Source: Deinococcus indicus
GTDB taxonomy: Bacteria > Deinococcota > Deinococci > Deinococcales > Deinococcaceae
NCBI RefSeq assembly: GCF_002198095.1
Contig: NZ_NHMK01000025.1
Span: 1 to 64,000, forward strand
Length of the DNA stretch: 64,000 bases
Direction: 5' to 3'
The notes under the pieces were generated by a model. That model made no database searches and was not told where the DNA came from. It saw only the letters and a list, made by a program, of their open reading frames with translations. A program made the translations under genes and the position numbers. Shown in pieces: positions 48,198 through 58,748 of this stretch; position 1 is the first letter of the stretch, and each line of letters opens with the position of its first letter.

Positions 48198-48779
48198 TTA
48201 CAGCGCTGTCCCCTCGTACATCTCGTCCAGTGCAACGCTGATGTTTACGCACGGCAGCGTCAACGTTCCCTTTCCTTCCACGTAGTCCTCCCTCCAGCTG
48301 TTGCCGGTGCGGGTGTAGAGGCGGGCGGCGCGGACGCTGGTGTCCACCAGCAGGTACCCCCGGAGGCTGGGGAGTTGCTGGTATGCCCAGAGTTTCTCGC
48401 GGCGGTCGGTGTCCTGCGTGCTGTCGCTGAGAATCTCTGCGATCAGGCACGGGGCATTCGTGTAGCGGGCGTCGTCCGGCATGTCCTCGCAGGTGACCAG
48501 AATGTCCGGATAGTAGTAACGGGTGCCGTGGGTGGGGATGCGGACGCGCATGTCGCTGGCGAACACGCGGCACCCGATGCGCCGGGCGGGGGCGTGCAGC
48601 GCGGCGACGAGGTTCGTGGCGACCGTACCGTGTCGACTGGTCGCTCCGGCCTGCGCGGTAGGGGTGTCGGCGGGCAGGGTGTACACGAAGCCGTCCACGT
48701 ACTCCCGGCGGTGGGGGCTGAGCGGTTCGCTGCTCAGGTATTCGGCCTCGCTGAGTTTCTTCAGGGGCGAACTGGTCAT
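48198..48779 (-). CDS. Uma2-family (DUF820) endonuclease-like protein
   Basis: 193 residues from ATG 48779. PD-(D/E)XK core: YYYPDILV then CLIAEILSDSTQDTDRREK (Asp, Glu, and Lys spaced as in Uma2 proteins), with the signature RREYVDGFVYTLP near the N-terminus. These proteins are abundant in cyanobacteria and deinococci with no proven function. Convergent with acnA; divergent from the HNH gene, sharing a 47-bp promoter region. Confidence 0.88.
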   Translation of the reverse strand: MTSSPLKKLSEAEYLSSEPLSPHRREYVDGFVYTLPADTPTAQAGATSRHGTVATNLVAALHAPARRIGCRVFASDMRVRIPTHGTRYYYPDILVTCEDMPDDARYTNAPCLIAEILSDSTQDTDRREKLWAYQQLPSLRGYLLVDTSVRAARLYTRTGNSWREDYVEGKGTLTLPCVNISVALDEMYEGTAL

Positions 48780-48785
48780 GCGTTC

Positions 48786-48791
48786 AGTGTA
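48786..48791 (-). promoter_or_regulatory. -10 box of the Uma2 gene
   Basis: TACACT on the minus strand, 6 nt before ATG 48779. On the plus strand TATGGT (48815-48820) lies 6 nt before ATG 48827, so both divergent genes look leaderless. Confidence 0.5.
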
Positions 48792-48814
48792 CGGGTCAGG
48801 TGTTCTGCCCGCGC

Positions 48815-48820
48815 TATGGT
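48815..48820 (+). promoter_or_regulatory. -10 box of the HNH gene
   Basis: TATGGT, 6 nt before ATG 48827; no SD. Confidence 0.45.
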
Positions 48821-48826
48821 GCCGTC

Positions 48827-49159
48827 ATGGGTCGTAAGGATCGGGAGCAGGCGAGCTGGGTCGAGGACACGCGCACGGAACCGCTGGACGTGTGCGTGCT
48901 GTGCGGGCGCGAGGGGGAAATGACGGATCATCACCTTGTTCCCAAATCGCAGGGGCGGCGGCAGGGCGTGAAACTGGGCGAGATTCCCACCGTGAAGATG
49001 TGCGCGGCCTGCCAGGGGTTCCTGAGCAAGACGTTCAGCAACTCGCAGCTGGCGAACGAGTTGAACACCGTCGAGGCGATCCGCGAGCGGGAGGAGGTGC
49101 AGAAGTTCGTGAAGTGGGTGCAGAAGCAGCCGCTCTCGCGGGGTGTGCGCGTTCACTGA
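48827..49159 (+). CDS. HNH-type zinc protein
   Basis: 110 residues from ATG 48827. CxxC pairs C23/C26 (CVLCG) and C59/C62 (CAACQG) frame HH at 35-36 in TDHHLVPKSQG, an HNH/treble-clef arrangement. The C-terminal helix is charged (EAIREREEVQKFVKWVQKQ). HNH folds cut or bind DNA. Nuclease activity is likely but unproven. The same frame runs upstream to 48800, but the -10 box covers it. Lies between Uma2 and a secreted protease. Confidence 0.8.
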   Translation: MGRKDREQASWVEDTRTEPLDVCVLCGREGEMTDHHLVPKSQGRRQGVKLGEIPTVKMCAACQGFLSKTFSNSQLANELNTVEAIREREEVQKFVKWVQKQPLSRGVRVH

Positions 49160-49223
49160 CCGGCGGCGGGGGTGACGTTCAGGGTTGATGGAGGCGGTTC
49201 AGACCCGCGTCAGGCCGGGGGTT

Positions 49224-49229
49224 TATACG
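49224..49229 (+). promoter_or_regulatory. -10 box of the protease gene
   Basis: TATACG, 7 nt before ATG 49237, without SD. Confidence 0.4.
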
Positions 49230-49236
49230 CTGGGGT

Positions 49237-50580
49237 ATGCGTCTGCCTGTGCCCGTGCTGTGTGCCGTGACCGCCTCGCTGCTGCTGTCGGCTTGCGGAG
49301 GGGGCGGGAGTTCCACCCCGGCTCCCGCGCCACCTGACGCTGGTCCCATCTGCACGCAGGCGGCGGCCCCCACCCCGGTTCAGGTGCAGTCCACGCCGGT
49401 GGCTGCGCTGGGCGCACCGGACTGGAGTGCGCCGCGCGTGCCGGGGCGGGTGCTGCTGCTGGGATCGGACACCCTGGCGGCGCAGTCCGTGACGACCCTG
49501 GCAGGCGTGGTGACGCAGACGGTCACGGACGGCGTGCGGCTGGCCTTCACGCCCGCTGGCACGGATGACCGGGCGTTCGCCGTGCGGCTGCAGCAGGCCG
49601 GACTGCGCGCCCAGCCGGACTTCCTGTACGCGCCGCTGGCGAACCCGAACGATCCGGGCGTGCCGGGCAACGCGGGCGTGCCCATCAGCGGTGCGGGGAC
49701 GTTCACGCAGTCGTACCTGACGCGCGTGCGTGCCCCGCAGGCCTGGACGTTCCTGCAGGGCTGCGGCAAGACGCCGGTCGCCGCGAAGACCGCCATCCTG
49801 GACTCGAAGGTCGAGGCGGGCCACCCGGACCTGACGGGCCGCGTGGCCGGCAGCGCGTCGTTCCTCAGCCCGAATTCCGGTGGGTCCGACACGAGCACCG
49901 GCCACGGCACCGCGTCGGCCGGACTGGTCGGGGCCGCCACGAACAACGGCCGTGGCGTGGCGGGCGTCACCTGGAGCGGCCCGCTGCTGGCCGTGGAGGT
50001 GCTGGGCGCGTCGGGCGGCAGTACCAGCGATCTGGCACGTGGCCTGAACGAATCGGTCCGGCAGGGCGCGAAGGTCATCAACATGAGCCTGGGACTGGCA
50101 GGTGATCCTGGGGACGCCGTGCTGGCCCAGGCCCTCACGGACGCCGCGAGGAGCGCCGTGCTGGTCGCCGCCGCCGGGAACACCGCCGGGGACGGCGTGT
50201 ACTACCCGGCCAGTCACCCGGACGTGATCGCCGTGGGCGCCGTCGCGCAGAACGACGGGCAACTCGCCTGCTACAGCGCCCGCCCCAGCGCCGCCCGGCC
50301 GCGTGCGCTGAACATCGTCGCGCCGGGCGGCGCCGGCAACTGCGCTGGCGCCACGAACGCCGCGCAGATGCTGATCCTCGCGCCCGGCGGCGGGTACACC
50401 CTGGGGGCCGGCACCAGTTTCGCCGCGCCCCTCGTCAGTGGCGTGGCCGCCCTCATGCGCGCCGCGAACCCCGACCTGAGCGCCGCCGAGACGAAGGCCC
50501 GCCTGCTGGGCAGCGTGAACCGGGCCGCCGGGCAGCCCCTGCTGGACGCGAACGCCGCCGTGCGCGCCGCCACCCGCTGA
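49237..50580 (+). CDS. Subtilisin-like S8 serine protease, lipoprotein
   Basis: 447 residues. Lipobox LLLSAC puts the lipidated Cys at residue 20, followed by a Gly/Ser/Pro linker. A propeptide-like region precedes the catalytic domain. The triad is D189 (TAILDSKVEAGHPDL), H223 (TGHGTASAG) and S394 (GTSFAAPLVSG), with oxyanion N315 (AAAGNTAG). It should act at the cell surface or in the periplasm. It may be part of the protein turnover typical of deinococci. Confidence 0.93.
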   Translation: MRLPVPVLCAVTASLLLSACGGGGSSTPAPAPPDAGPICTQAAAPTPVQVQSTPVAALGAPDWSAPRVPGRVLLLGSDTLAAQSVTTLAGVVTQTVTDGVRLAFTPAGTDDRAFAVRLQQAGLRAQPDFLYAPLANPNDPGVPGNAGVPISGAGTFTQSYLTRVRAPQAWTFLQGCGKTPVAAKTAILDSKVEAGHPDLTGRVAGSASFLSPNSGGSDTSTGHGTASAGLVGAATNNGRGVAGVTWSGPLLAVEVLGASGGSTSDLARGLNESVRQGAKVINMSLGLAGDPGDAVLAQALTDAARSAVLVAAAGNTAGDGVYYPASHPDVIAVGAVAQNDGQLACYSARPSAARPRALNIVAPGGAGNCAGATNAAQMLILAPGGGYTLGAGTSFAAPLVSGVAALMRAANPDLSAAETKARLLGSVNRAAGQPLLDANAAVRAATR

Positions 50581-50596
50581 ACCACACAGAGCCAAC

Positions 50597-50637
50597 GGGA
50601 AGGGGGCCGGTGAGCATAATGCACCGGCCTCCTTCCC
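50597..50637. terminator. Shared bidirectional terminator (protease / pilC)
   Basis: Arms GGGAAGGGGGCCGGTG (50597-50612) and CACCGGCCTCCTTCCC (50622-50637) pair with one G-U, around a 9-nt AT-rich loop. It lies in the 68-bp gap between convergent genes. Confidence 0.7.
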
Positions 50638-50648
50638 GCTGAAGGTCG

Positions 50649-51869
50649 TTACTGGCTGAGCTGCCCGATGATGGCGAACATCGGGAGGAACATCCCGGCC
50701 ACAATCACCCCGACGATGCCGCCCAGGAACACGATCATCAGCGGTTCGATGGCGGCCGTCATGCTGTCCACGGCCTCGTCCACCTCGCGGTCGTAGAAGT
50801 CCCCGACCTTCCCGAGCATGTTGTCCAGCGAACCTGTTTCCTCACCGATGGAGATCATGCTGACGACCATCGGCGGGAAGACCTTGCTGGTGGCGAGGCT
50901 GCTGCTCATCTGCTCACCGACCATCACGACGTTCTTGGCGTTCTCGATGCTCTCCTCGACGATGGCGTTGTTCGCGGTGCCTTTCGTGATCTCCAGGCTC
51001 TCGATGATGTTCACGCCGCTGCTGATGAGCAGGCCGAAGGTGCGCGCGAACGACGCGATGGCGCTCTTCTGCACGAGATTGCCGAAGACCGGGATCTTGA
51101 GCTTGATGTCGTCGATGATCATCCGGCCCTTGGGCGTCTTGTAGTACCAGCGGTAGACGTACGTGATCACTGCAACGATCGCGACGATGATCAGCGTCGA
51201 ATTCTTCAGGAAGTCCGACACGGCCATCAGGACCCGCGTGATCAGCGGCAGGGGAGCGTTCAGCTGGGAGAGGATATTCGCGAACTGCGGCACGATGGTC
51301 GTCAGCAGGAAGTACGTGATCAGGATCGCGAAGACCAGCACCACGACCGGGTAGGTCAGGGCGCTCTTCAGCTTGCCGCGCAGCGCGAGGTCCTTCTCCT
51401 GAAAGGCGGCGATGCGTTCCAGGACCGAATCGAGGGTGCCGCTGGTCTCGCCGGCCCGCACCAGGTTCACGTACAGGCGGTTGAAGATCTTCGGGTACTT
51501 GACGATGGTGTCGCTCAGGGGCGTGCCGGCCTCCACATCGGTCCGCATGTTCTTCACGACCGTCTGGAAGCCCTTGTGGTCGATCTGCTTCTGCAGGATC
51601 GCCAGGGACTGCACCAGCGGCACCCCGGCGTTGATCAGGGTGGCCAGCTGCTTGCTGAAGATGGCAATCTGTTTGAGATTGGGTGGCTGGTTGTCCAGGA
51701 AGGGAATCTTGATGTCGGCGTTCAGGCCCGACTTGGGAGCCTTGATCTCGACGATCATCAGGTTCTTGGCGCGCAGGGCGTCCCGGACCTGGTTGGCCGT
51801 CTCGGCTTCCATCTGGGATTTCAGCACCTTGCCGGAGCGGTCACGCACTCGGTATTCGAAGACGGGCAT
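50649..51869 (-). CDS. pilC: Type IV pilus/type II secretion inner-membrane protein PilC
   Basis: 406 residues from ATG 51869. The classic N-terminus MPVFEYRVRDRSGKVL is followed by two T2SF domains (about 70-195 and 270-395, e.g. FSKQLATLINAGVPLVQSL) and three membrane helices. PilC organises the pilus assembly platform with the motor ATPase PilB/PilT. Deinococci use type IV pili for DNA uptake. A -10 TATACT lies 8 nt before the ATG. Confidence 0.95.
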   Translation of the reverse strand: MPVFEYRVRDRSGKVLKSQMEAETANQVRDALRAKNLMIVEIKAPKSGLNADIKIPFLDNQPPNLKQIAIFSKQLATLINAGVPLVQSLAILQKQIDHKGFQTVVKNMRTDVEAGTPLSDTIVKYPKIFNRLYVNLVRAGETSGTLDSVLERIAAFQEKDLALRGKLKSALTYPVVVLVFAILITYFLLTTIVPQFANILSQLNAPLPLITRVLMAVSDFLKNSTLIIVAIVAVITYVYRWYYKTPKGRMIIDDIKLKIPVFGNLVQKSAIASFARTFGLLISSGVNIIESLEITKGTANNAIVEESIENAKNVVMVGEQMSSSLATSKVFPPMVVSMISIGEETGSLDNMLGKVGDFYDREVDEAVDSMTAAIEPLMIVFLGGIVGVIVAGMFLPMFAIIGQLSQ

Positions 51870-51877
51870 ACCGGATC

Positions 51878-51883
51878 AGTATA
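51878..51883 (-). promoter_or_regulatory. -10 box of pilC
   Basis: TATACT on the minus strand, 8 nt before ATG 51869, no SD. Confidence 0.45.
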
Positions 51884-51958
51884 GTCTGATGGTCTTGCGC
51901 TGACCTTACAGGTCCGGGGGTGCCCCGGACGGGCGGGCGGCGTCAGGGAGAACCGATC

Positions 51959-52588
51959 ATGAACGACGAGAACAACGCACGCGCGCACGCCGCGCCGGAC
52001 TGGCAGGCGCAGGTGGACCGGGCGGCCGCGCGACTCCTGGCGGGCGGCGTGGTCGCGTACCCCAGCGAGACGGTCTGGGGACTGGCGGCGCACCCGGATC
52101 ACCCGGCCGCCATCCGCCGCCTGTACGAACTGAAGGGCCGGGACGCGCAGAAACCCGTGCAGGTGTCCTGCCTGAACCGCGAGGCGGCGCAGCGCCTGAT
52201 CCTGCCGCAACCGGCGCTGGCACGACTGGCGCCGTTCTGGCCGGGGCCGCTGACGGTCGTCACGCCGGCCCGGCCCGACTGTCCGCCCGATCTCGCGCCG
52301 GGCGGCCGGGTCGGCCTGCGCCTGCCGGATCACCCGGTGGCGCTGGCGCTGCTGGAGCGGGTGGGGGGCCTGCTGGCGACGACCAGCTGCAACCGCAGTG
52401 GCGAGCCGGCCGCCCTGACCTTCGAGCAGGCGCGTGACCTGAACCTGGGGGATCAGGTGCTACCGGACGGCGGGTTCCCGGCGCTGGGCGTGCCGAGCAC
52501 CGTGCTGCTGCTGCCCGAGGGGCTGATCCTGCGGGCCGGGGCGGTCAGTGAGACGCAGCTCCGGGCGGCCCTGACGGACCCCGCGTGA
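51959..52588 (+). CDS. Sua5/YciO/YrdC family protein (threonylcarbamoyl-AMP synthase-like)
   Basis: 209 residues from ATG 51959 with SD AGGGAG; the open frame extends a little further. YrdC domain: LLAGGVVAYPSETVWGLAAHP and LYELKGRDAQKPVQV, with the conserved KxR/S/N positions, and RVGLRLPDHPVALALL. The family makes threonylcarbamoyl-AMP from threonine, bicarbonate and ATP for tRNA t6A. A second Sua5 paralogue elsewhere cannot be excluded. Its stop overlaps scpB (GTGA). Confidence 0.9.
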   Translation: MNDENNARAHAAPDWQAQVDRAAARLLAGGVVAYPSETVWGLAAHPDHPAAIRRLYELKGRDAQKPVQVSCLNREAAQRLILPQPALARLAPFWPGPLTVVTPARPDCPPDLAPGGRVGLRLPDHPVALALLERVGGLLATTSCNRSGEPAALTFEQARDLNLGDQVLPDGGFPALGVPSTVLLLPEGLILRAGAVSETQLRAALTDPA

Positions 52589-53121
52589 GCGGCGCGCCGT
52601 CCCTGGGCGCCCTGATCGGCGCCTCGCTGCTGGCGGCGGGGCGGCCGGTGCAGGTGCGGGAACTCGCGGCGGTGCTCGGCGTGCCGGAGGACGCGGCGCT
52701 GCGCGAGGTGCAGGCGTTCACGGCGCGCGTGCAGGCCGCCGACCTGGGCTTCACGGTCGAGGCGGTCGCCGGCGGGTACCGGCTGGTGGTGCCGCCCACG
52801 CTGTCCGGACACCTGGCCCCGCTGCTGGCCCCGCCGCCCCTGCCGGCCCTGAGCAGCGCGGCGCTGGAGGTGCTCGCGGTGATCGCCTACCGGCAGCCCG
52901 TCACGCGCGCGGAGATCGAGGCGATGCGCGGCGGTAGCGCCGGGACGGTCGTCACCCTTCAGGAGCGGGAACTCGTGAAGGTCGTGGGCCGCTCGGACGC
53001 GGTGGGCAGCCCGCTGCTGTACGGCACCACGGAACGCTTCCTGCTGGACTTCGGCCTGACCGGCCTGGACGAGCTGCCGCCGCTGGAGAACGCGAACTTC
53101 TCGCACCTGCTGCGCAGCTGA
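52585..53121 (+). CDS. scpB: Segregation and condensation protein B
   Basis: 178 residues from GTG 52585, overlapping the previous stop. Two winged helices, the second with the ScpB signature LEVLAVIAYRQPVTRAEIEAMRG and ending YGTTERFLLDFGL. ScpB with ScpA and SMC compacts and segregates the chromosome. ScpA is not adjacent. No recognisable gene follows for 209 bp (53122-53330). Confidence 0.93.
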   Translation: MSGAPSLGALIGASLLAAGRPVQVRELAAVLGVPEDAALREVQAFTARVQAADLGFTVEAVAGGYRLVVPPTLSGHLAPLLAPPPLPALSSAALEVLAVIAYRQPVTRAEIEAMRGGSAGTVVTLQERELVKVVGRSDAVGSPLLYGTTERFLLDFGLTGLDELPPLENANFSHLLRS

Positions 53122-53330
53122 TCCGGACCGGGACCGGCAGGGCCGCACGATGCACCCGGATGGAGCCAGGAGGGGAGCCGTGGCTGCCGGGCACGGACGG
53201 CGCGGCGTCCGCTCCAGTCACGCAGCGGACGGAACCCCACTTGTCCGGGCGGGGCAGATGAGCGAACATGAGCGCAGGGGCGCGCGGCGCCGCGACGGGA
53301 GGACGTGATCACTCTGAACGCCACGCACGC

Positions 53331-54092
53331 ATGACCAGATCCACCTCCAGCCTCGACACCTTCGATTTCCTGGAACTGCTGTACCTGCTGACCGAACAGG
53401 GCCGCACGGGCGTCCTGTACGTCTTCCGGCCGGACGGGCAGTTCCAGGCGTGGCTGGAAGCCGGGCGGGTCCGGCACCTGCAGTTCGGTCAGGACGACGG
53501 CGTCCCGGCGCTTGTGCGACTGATGAACGACCCCAAGGGCCGCTTCCACTTCGACGAGGGCGTCACGCACGGCAACCCCCGCCTGGACAGCACCCTGGAC
53601 GAGGTGACCCTGGAAGCGCTGGAAGCCATGCCCTTCCAGGACCTGCCGTTCGACGGTCCGGCGCGCGTCACGTCACCGCAACGGGTGAACCGCATGCGCT
53701 GGAGCCTCAAGGAGCTCGACGTCCTGAAGCAGATCGACGCGCAGAAACCCGTCTCGGAACTCGCGCAGGACCCCGAAGCGAAACGCATGCTGCTCAAACT
53801 GTTCCGCATCGGCCTGATCGTGCCCCGCAAGACCCGCGTGGCCCGCCTGACCGTCACCGTCACCCGGCAGGTGCAGGGTGTGGCGCTGGTCGACGAACTG
53901 ATCTTCCGGCGCTGGAAGGAAGACATCGTGCGCCACCCGCAACTCGTGGCCCTGAAAGCCGACGACGGACAGGTGTACACCCTGCCCGTCCGCATGTCCG
54001 CCAACCTGACCAACCAGATCATGATTCCCGCCGACCTGCTGGTGCGCACCACCCTGCGCGCCGGCGACAGCGTCCTGGCCAAACCCGTCTGA
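53331..54092 (+). CDS. DUF4388-domain protein
   Basis: 253 residues from ATG 53331; ATG 53268, 63 bp upstream, is also in frame and neither has a clear SD. The N-terminus (SLDTFDFLELLYLLTEQGRTGVLYV, GQFQAWLEAGRVRHLQFG) is the DUF4388 (PATAN-like) fold, found in signalling proteins and polysaccharide or gliding regulators. A basic winged-helix-like middle follows, then a beta-rich end ending DSVLAKPV. Role unknown; a receiver or output partner is not adjacent. Confidence 0.75.
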   Translation: MTRSTSSLDTFDFLELLYLLTEQGRTGVLYVFRPDGQFQAWLEAGRVRHLQFGQDDGVPALVRLMNDPKGRFHFDEGVTHGNPRLDSTLDEVTLEALEAMPFQDLPFDGPARVTSPQRVNRMRWSLKELDVLKQIDAQKPVSELAQDPEAKRMLLKLFRIGLIVPRKTRVARLTVTVTRQVQGVALVDELIFRRWKEDIVRHPQLVALKADDGQVYTLPVRMSANLTNQIMIPADLLVRTTLRAGDSVLAKPV

Positions 54093-54113
54093 CGGACGGC
54101 GCCCGACCCAGGG

Positions 54114-55820
<1,707 letters not shown>

Positions 55821-55913
55821 GGACCCAGAGTACGGGGAAGCGGGAGTCGGCGGGCGTGCCGAACGCCTGACCAGTCGGGCCGGTAGGCGACCCCTCAGTC
55901 CGCTGCGCGGCCA

Positions 55914-55931
55914 GCTCCCCTTAAGGGGAGC
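55914..55931. other. Perfect 7-bp hairpin, possibly a terminator or dispersed repeat
   Basis: GCTCCCC-TTAA-GGGGAGC in the 126-bp gap between the polX start and the HisJ-like gene end. The stretch before it (CCCCTCAGTCCGCTGCGCGG) has the look of repeats dispersed in several high-GC genomes. Confidence 0.35.
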
Positions 55932-55946
55932 CAGAGAGACAACGCT

Positions 55947-56732
55947 TTATCCGTGGCGGATGCGTCCCTGGTATGTCACGATCCGTCCGCCGACGTCGTG
56001 AATCTGCTTGATGGCGTCGGTGAAGCGGTGCCCGACCTCCTCTGGTTTGTGCGCGTCGCTGCCCAGCACGAACGGAATGCCGCGCTCGGCGGCGGCGCGC
56101 GTCAGGTCCGGGGCGGGGTAGGCTTCCGCGACCGGTTTGCGCCACCCGGCGGTGTTGAAGTCCAGTGCGAGGCCGCGTTCGGCGATGACGTCCAGGGCGT
56201 GCAGCGCGGCGTACCCTTCGGGGTCGCGGTGCCCGAACTTCTTGGGCAGGTCCAGGTGCCCGATGGAGTCGAACAGGCCGGATTTCGCGGCGCCCTCGGC
56301 CAGCGCGTAGTAGTCGCGGTACAGACCCGCGAGGTCGCGGCTGTCGTACTCCGCGATGAATTCCGGGTTGTCGAAGCCCCACGCGCCGATGTAATGGACG
56401 CTGCCGATCACGTAGTCCCACGGGTGCGCGCCCAGCACCTCCTCCACGTACTTCTCGGTGCCGGGGTGGAAGTCCGCTTCCAGGCCCAGCCGGACCTCCA
56501 GCCGCCCGGCGAACTCCGCCTGGGCGTCCTGCACGTCGGCCACGTACTGGGCCAGCTGGTCGCGGCGCATCCGCCACGGCGCGTCGTACCACGCGGGCAT
56601 CGGCATGTGATCCGTGAAGCAGATGCCCGCCAGTCCGGCATCCAGGGCTGAGCGCGCGTACTCGCGGGGCGACCCGGTCGCGTGCCCGCACAGGGGCGTG
56701 TGCATGTGCGAATCGAACAGCAGAGCAGTCAT
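55947..56732 (-). CDS. Histidinol-phosphatase-like PHP protein (HisJ family)
   Basis: 261 residues from ATG 56732. The PHP metal site includes H9 and H11 (DSHMHTPLCGHA), FTDHMPM, LGLEADFHPG, IGSVHYIG, GHLDL, and GSDAHKP. HisJ-type enzymes remove phosphate from histidinol phosphate; the close relative could have another substrate. A -10 TACCCT lies 7 nt before the ATG. The neighbouring polX is also a PHP protein, possibly by chance. Confidence 0.88.
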   Translation of the reverse strand: MTALLFDSHMHTPLCGHATGSPREYARSALDAGLAGICFTDHMPMPAWYDAPWRMRRDQLAQYVADVQDAQAEFAGRLEVRLGLEADFHPGTEKYVEEVLGAHPWDYVIGSVHYIGAWGFDNPEFIAEYDSRDLAGLYRDYYALAEGAAKSGLFDSIGHLDLPKKFGHRDPEGYAALHALDVIAERGLALDFNTAGWRKPVAEAYPAPDLTRAAAERGIPFVLGSDAHKPEEVGHRFTDAIKQIHDVGGRIVTYQGRIRHG

Positions 56733-56739
56733 GCCCTAC

Positions 56740-56745
56740 AGGGTA
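56740..56745 (-). promoter_or_regulatory. -10 box of the HisJ-like gene
   Basis: TACCCT on the minus strand, 7 nt before ATG 56732. Confidence 0.4.
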
Positions 56746-56764
56746 CGGCAGCCCCGCGCGTCCT

Positions 56765-57754
56765 TCAGGCCAGCCAGCCGTCCGGGAAGCGCGTGGCGGG
56801 GTGGATGGCCTGCGCGGCACTCAGCATGGCGGGCCACTGTTCGGGCCGGTAGCGGCGGCTCAGGTGCAGCAGCGTCAGCGCGGGCAGGCCCGCCGCGTGG
56901 GCGAGGGCGGCGACCTGCGTGACGGTGGTGTGCTGGTGCCGCGTGGCGAGGGCGTGGTCTTCGGGGGCGTACTGCGCCTCGGCGTACAGCGTCTGCACGC
57001 CGCGCAGCAGGGGGGCGAGGCGGGCCTGCTGCGCGGCGTCCAGCAGGAAGTCCGTGAGGTACGCGAGGCTCTCTCCGGTCTCGCGTTCCATCAGCGCGGC
57101 GCGGAGGGTGTCCGCATGGTGGACCTGACCGTTCACGTCAATGTCCCCGGTCGCCCCGCCTTTCAATGCGGCGAGCCAGGGGCCGGGGCGCAGGGCCAAC
57201 CCTGCCAGGGCGGCGGGGTTCACGCGCTCCCGGCTTTCCTCCCGCAGGATGAAGCCCAGGCTGCGGCCGTGGTGTTCCAGTGGGACGGCCTGCACGCTGA
57301 CGTGCGGGGTGGTGAGGATCGTGCCGTCGTGGGGGCGGCGGCCCGCGTCGTGGGCCACGGCGAAGGCCTCCTGCGCCTCGAAGCGGAAGGACTGCACGTG
57401 CGCGTCGTGAACGTCATGCACGAACCACTGCCCGCGCAGGTCCGGCGCGTGGTTCCACCAGTACCCCTGGAAGCGGTGCCCGAGGATGCGGGCCGTGCCG
57501 GGCGGCCCCCAGGCGTGCGTGGGCGCCGCGCGGTCGAAGGTCGCGCGGAAGAAATCGTCGAAGCCGCCCACGTGATCCATGTGCAGGTGCGACAGCAGCA
57601 GGTGATCGGTGGCCTGCACCTCCGCGAACGGCAGCGTGTCCAGCACGCGCGCGCCGCAGTCCAGCAGCAGGCGCGTCTGCCCCTGCCCGCTGTCCGCCAC
57701 GACCCACAGCGCGTTGTCCTCTGCCGGTCGGCCCAGCACCCGTGCCCTCAACAT
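56765..57754 (-). CDS. RNase Z-like metallo-beta-lactamase-fold protein
   Basis: 329 residues from ATG 57754; upstream readings overlap the next gene. The metal-binding motif HLHMDH is at 56-61 (LSHLHMDHVGG); a second histidine region VPLEHHGRSLGF and a third (TDFLLDA, ATRHQHTTVTQV) match RNase Z-type beta-lactamase proteins. RNase Z trims tRNA 3' ends; other relatives cleave other substrates. No adjacent tRNA genes. Confidence 0.8.
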   Translation of the reverse strand: MLRARVLGRPAEDNALWVVADSGQGQTRLLLDCGARVLDTLPFAEVQATDHLLLSHLHMDHVGGFDDFFRATFDRAAPTHAWGPPGTARILGHRFQGYWWNHAPDLRGQWFVHDVHDAHVQSFRFEAQEAFAVAHDAGRRPHDGTILTTPHVSVQAVPLEHHGRSLGFILREESRERVNPAALAGLALRPGPWLAALKGGATGDIDVNGQVHHADTLRAALMERETGESLAYLTDFLLDAAQQARLAPLLRGVQTLYAEAQYAPEDHALATRHQHTTVTQVAALAHAAGLPALTLLHLSRRYRPEQWPAMLSAAQAIHPATRFPDGWLA

Positions 57755-57819
57755 GCCGCGCAGCCTAGCGGGTGCCCGGCGTGGCGTGCCATGCGCCGGG
57801 TGGCCTACGCCGTCCCCAG

Positions 57820-58734
57820 TCAGGCCGGGGTGCGCTGTCCGGGCCGGTGCCACCAGCGGCCCCCGAAGACGTGCAGGGTCAGGCCCGCGAAGACCAGCAG
57901 CGCGCCGACGGCCTTGCCGGGCGGGAATGCCTCCTGGTACACCAGGGCGCTGGCGATCAGGCCGAACACCGGGACCAGCAGCGACAGCGGGGCGACACGG
58001 GCCGCGCCGTGCCGCTGGATCAGCGCGGCCCACACGCCGAAGCCCAGAACCGTGTTGCCCAGGCCCATGAACAGGACAGCGGCCCAGAAGCCCGCGCCGG
58101 ACTGCGTGAGGGCGCGGGTTACGGCGTCCCAGCCGTCCACGACGCCGGACAGCAGGGCCAGCGGAACGGGCGGAATCAGGGCGCTCCAGACGACCAGACT
58201 GAACATGTTCGCGCCGCCGGACGCCCGCACGATCAGGTTACTGACGGCCCAGCCGAGTGCGGCGGCCAGCGTCAGACCCAGGCTGATCAGGGGCAGGTCC
58301 CCGCCGGACAGCGCGCCGATCAGGGCCATGCCAGCGAAGGCCAGCGTGATGCCCGCCACCTGCCACGGCTGCACGCGTTCGCCCAGGAACCGCGCGGCCA
58401 GCAGCGCCGTGAAGAACGCCTGCATCTGCATGAGCAGCGAGCCCAGGCCGGCGCTCATGCCCAGCCCGATGGCGAGGTACAGCAGCCCGAACTGCACCAC
58501 GCCCACCGCCAGCCCGTACCCCCACAGCAGCCGGGTGGGCATCCGGGGGCGCGGCACGAAGAACACGGCGGGCAGCGCCGCCAGGGCGAAGCGCAGCGCG
58601 GCCACCAGCAGCGGCGGGGCGTCCGCGACCGACCACTTGATGACCACGAAGTTCACGCCCCAGATGCCCGTGATCAGCAGGGCCAGCAGCAGCGCGCGGG
58701 CGTTCAGGGGGCTGGTGGGGGAGGGGGTGCTCAC
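57820..58734 (-). CDS. EamA-family (DMT superfamily) transporter
   Basis: 304 residues from GTG 58734. Ten hydrophobic helices in two EamA repeats, beginning LLLALLITGIWGVNFVVIKWS and the second from GLTLAAALGWAVSNLIVRASG. Such proteins export metabolites or amino acids; the substrate is unknown. TACACT on the minus strand (58743-58748) lies 8 nt before the GTG, consistent with a leaderless start. Longer in-frame readings have no SD. Confidence 0.88.
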   Translation of the reverse strand: MSTPSPTSPLNARALLLALLITGIWGVNFVVIKWSVADAPPLLVAALRFALAALPAVFFVPRPRMPTRLLWGYGLAVGVVQFGLLYLAIGLGMSAGLGSLLMQMQAFFTALLAARFLGERVQPWQVAGITLAFAGMALIGALSGGDLPLISLGLTLAAALGWAVSNLIVRASGGANMFSLVVWSALIPPVPLALLSGVVDGWDAVTRALTQSGAGFWAAVLFMGLGNTVLGFGVWAALIQRHGAARVAPLSLLVPVFGLIASALVYQEAFPPGKAVGALLVFAGLTLHVFGGRWWHRPGQRTPA

Positions 58735-58742
58735 TGCGCGCG

Positions 58743-58748
58743 AGTGTA
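58743..58748 (-). promoter_or_regulatory. -10 box of the EamA gene
   Basis: TACACT on the minus strand, 8 nt before GTG 58734. On the plus strand TACAGT (58839-58844) may serve the carboxypeptidase gene. Confidence 0.4.

Noticed and set aside
48827..48950. HNH gene as part of a retron or toxin-antitoxin unit
   Set aside because: No reverse transcriptase, ncRNA or small antitoxin-like gene is adjacent.
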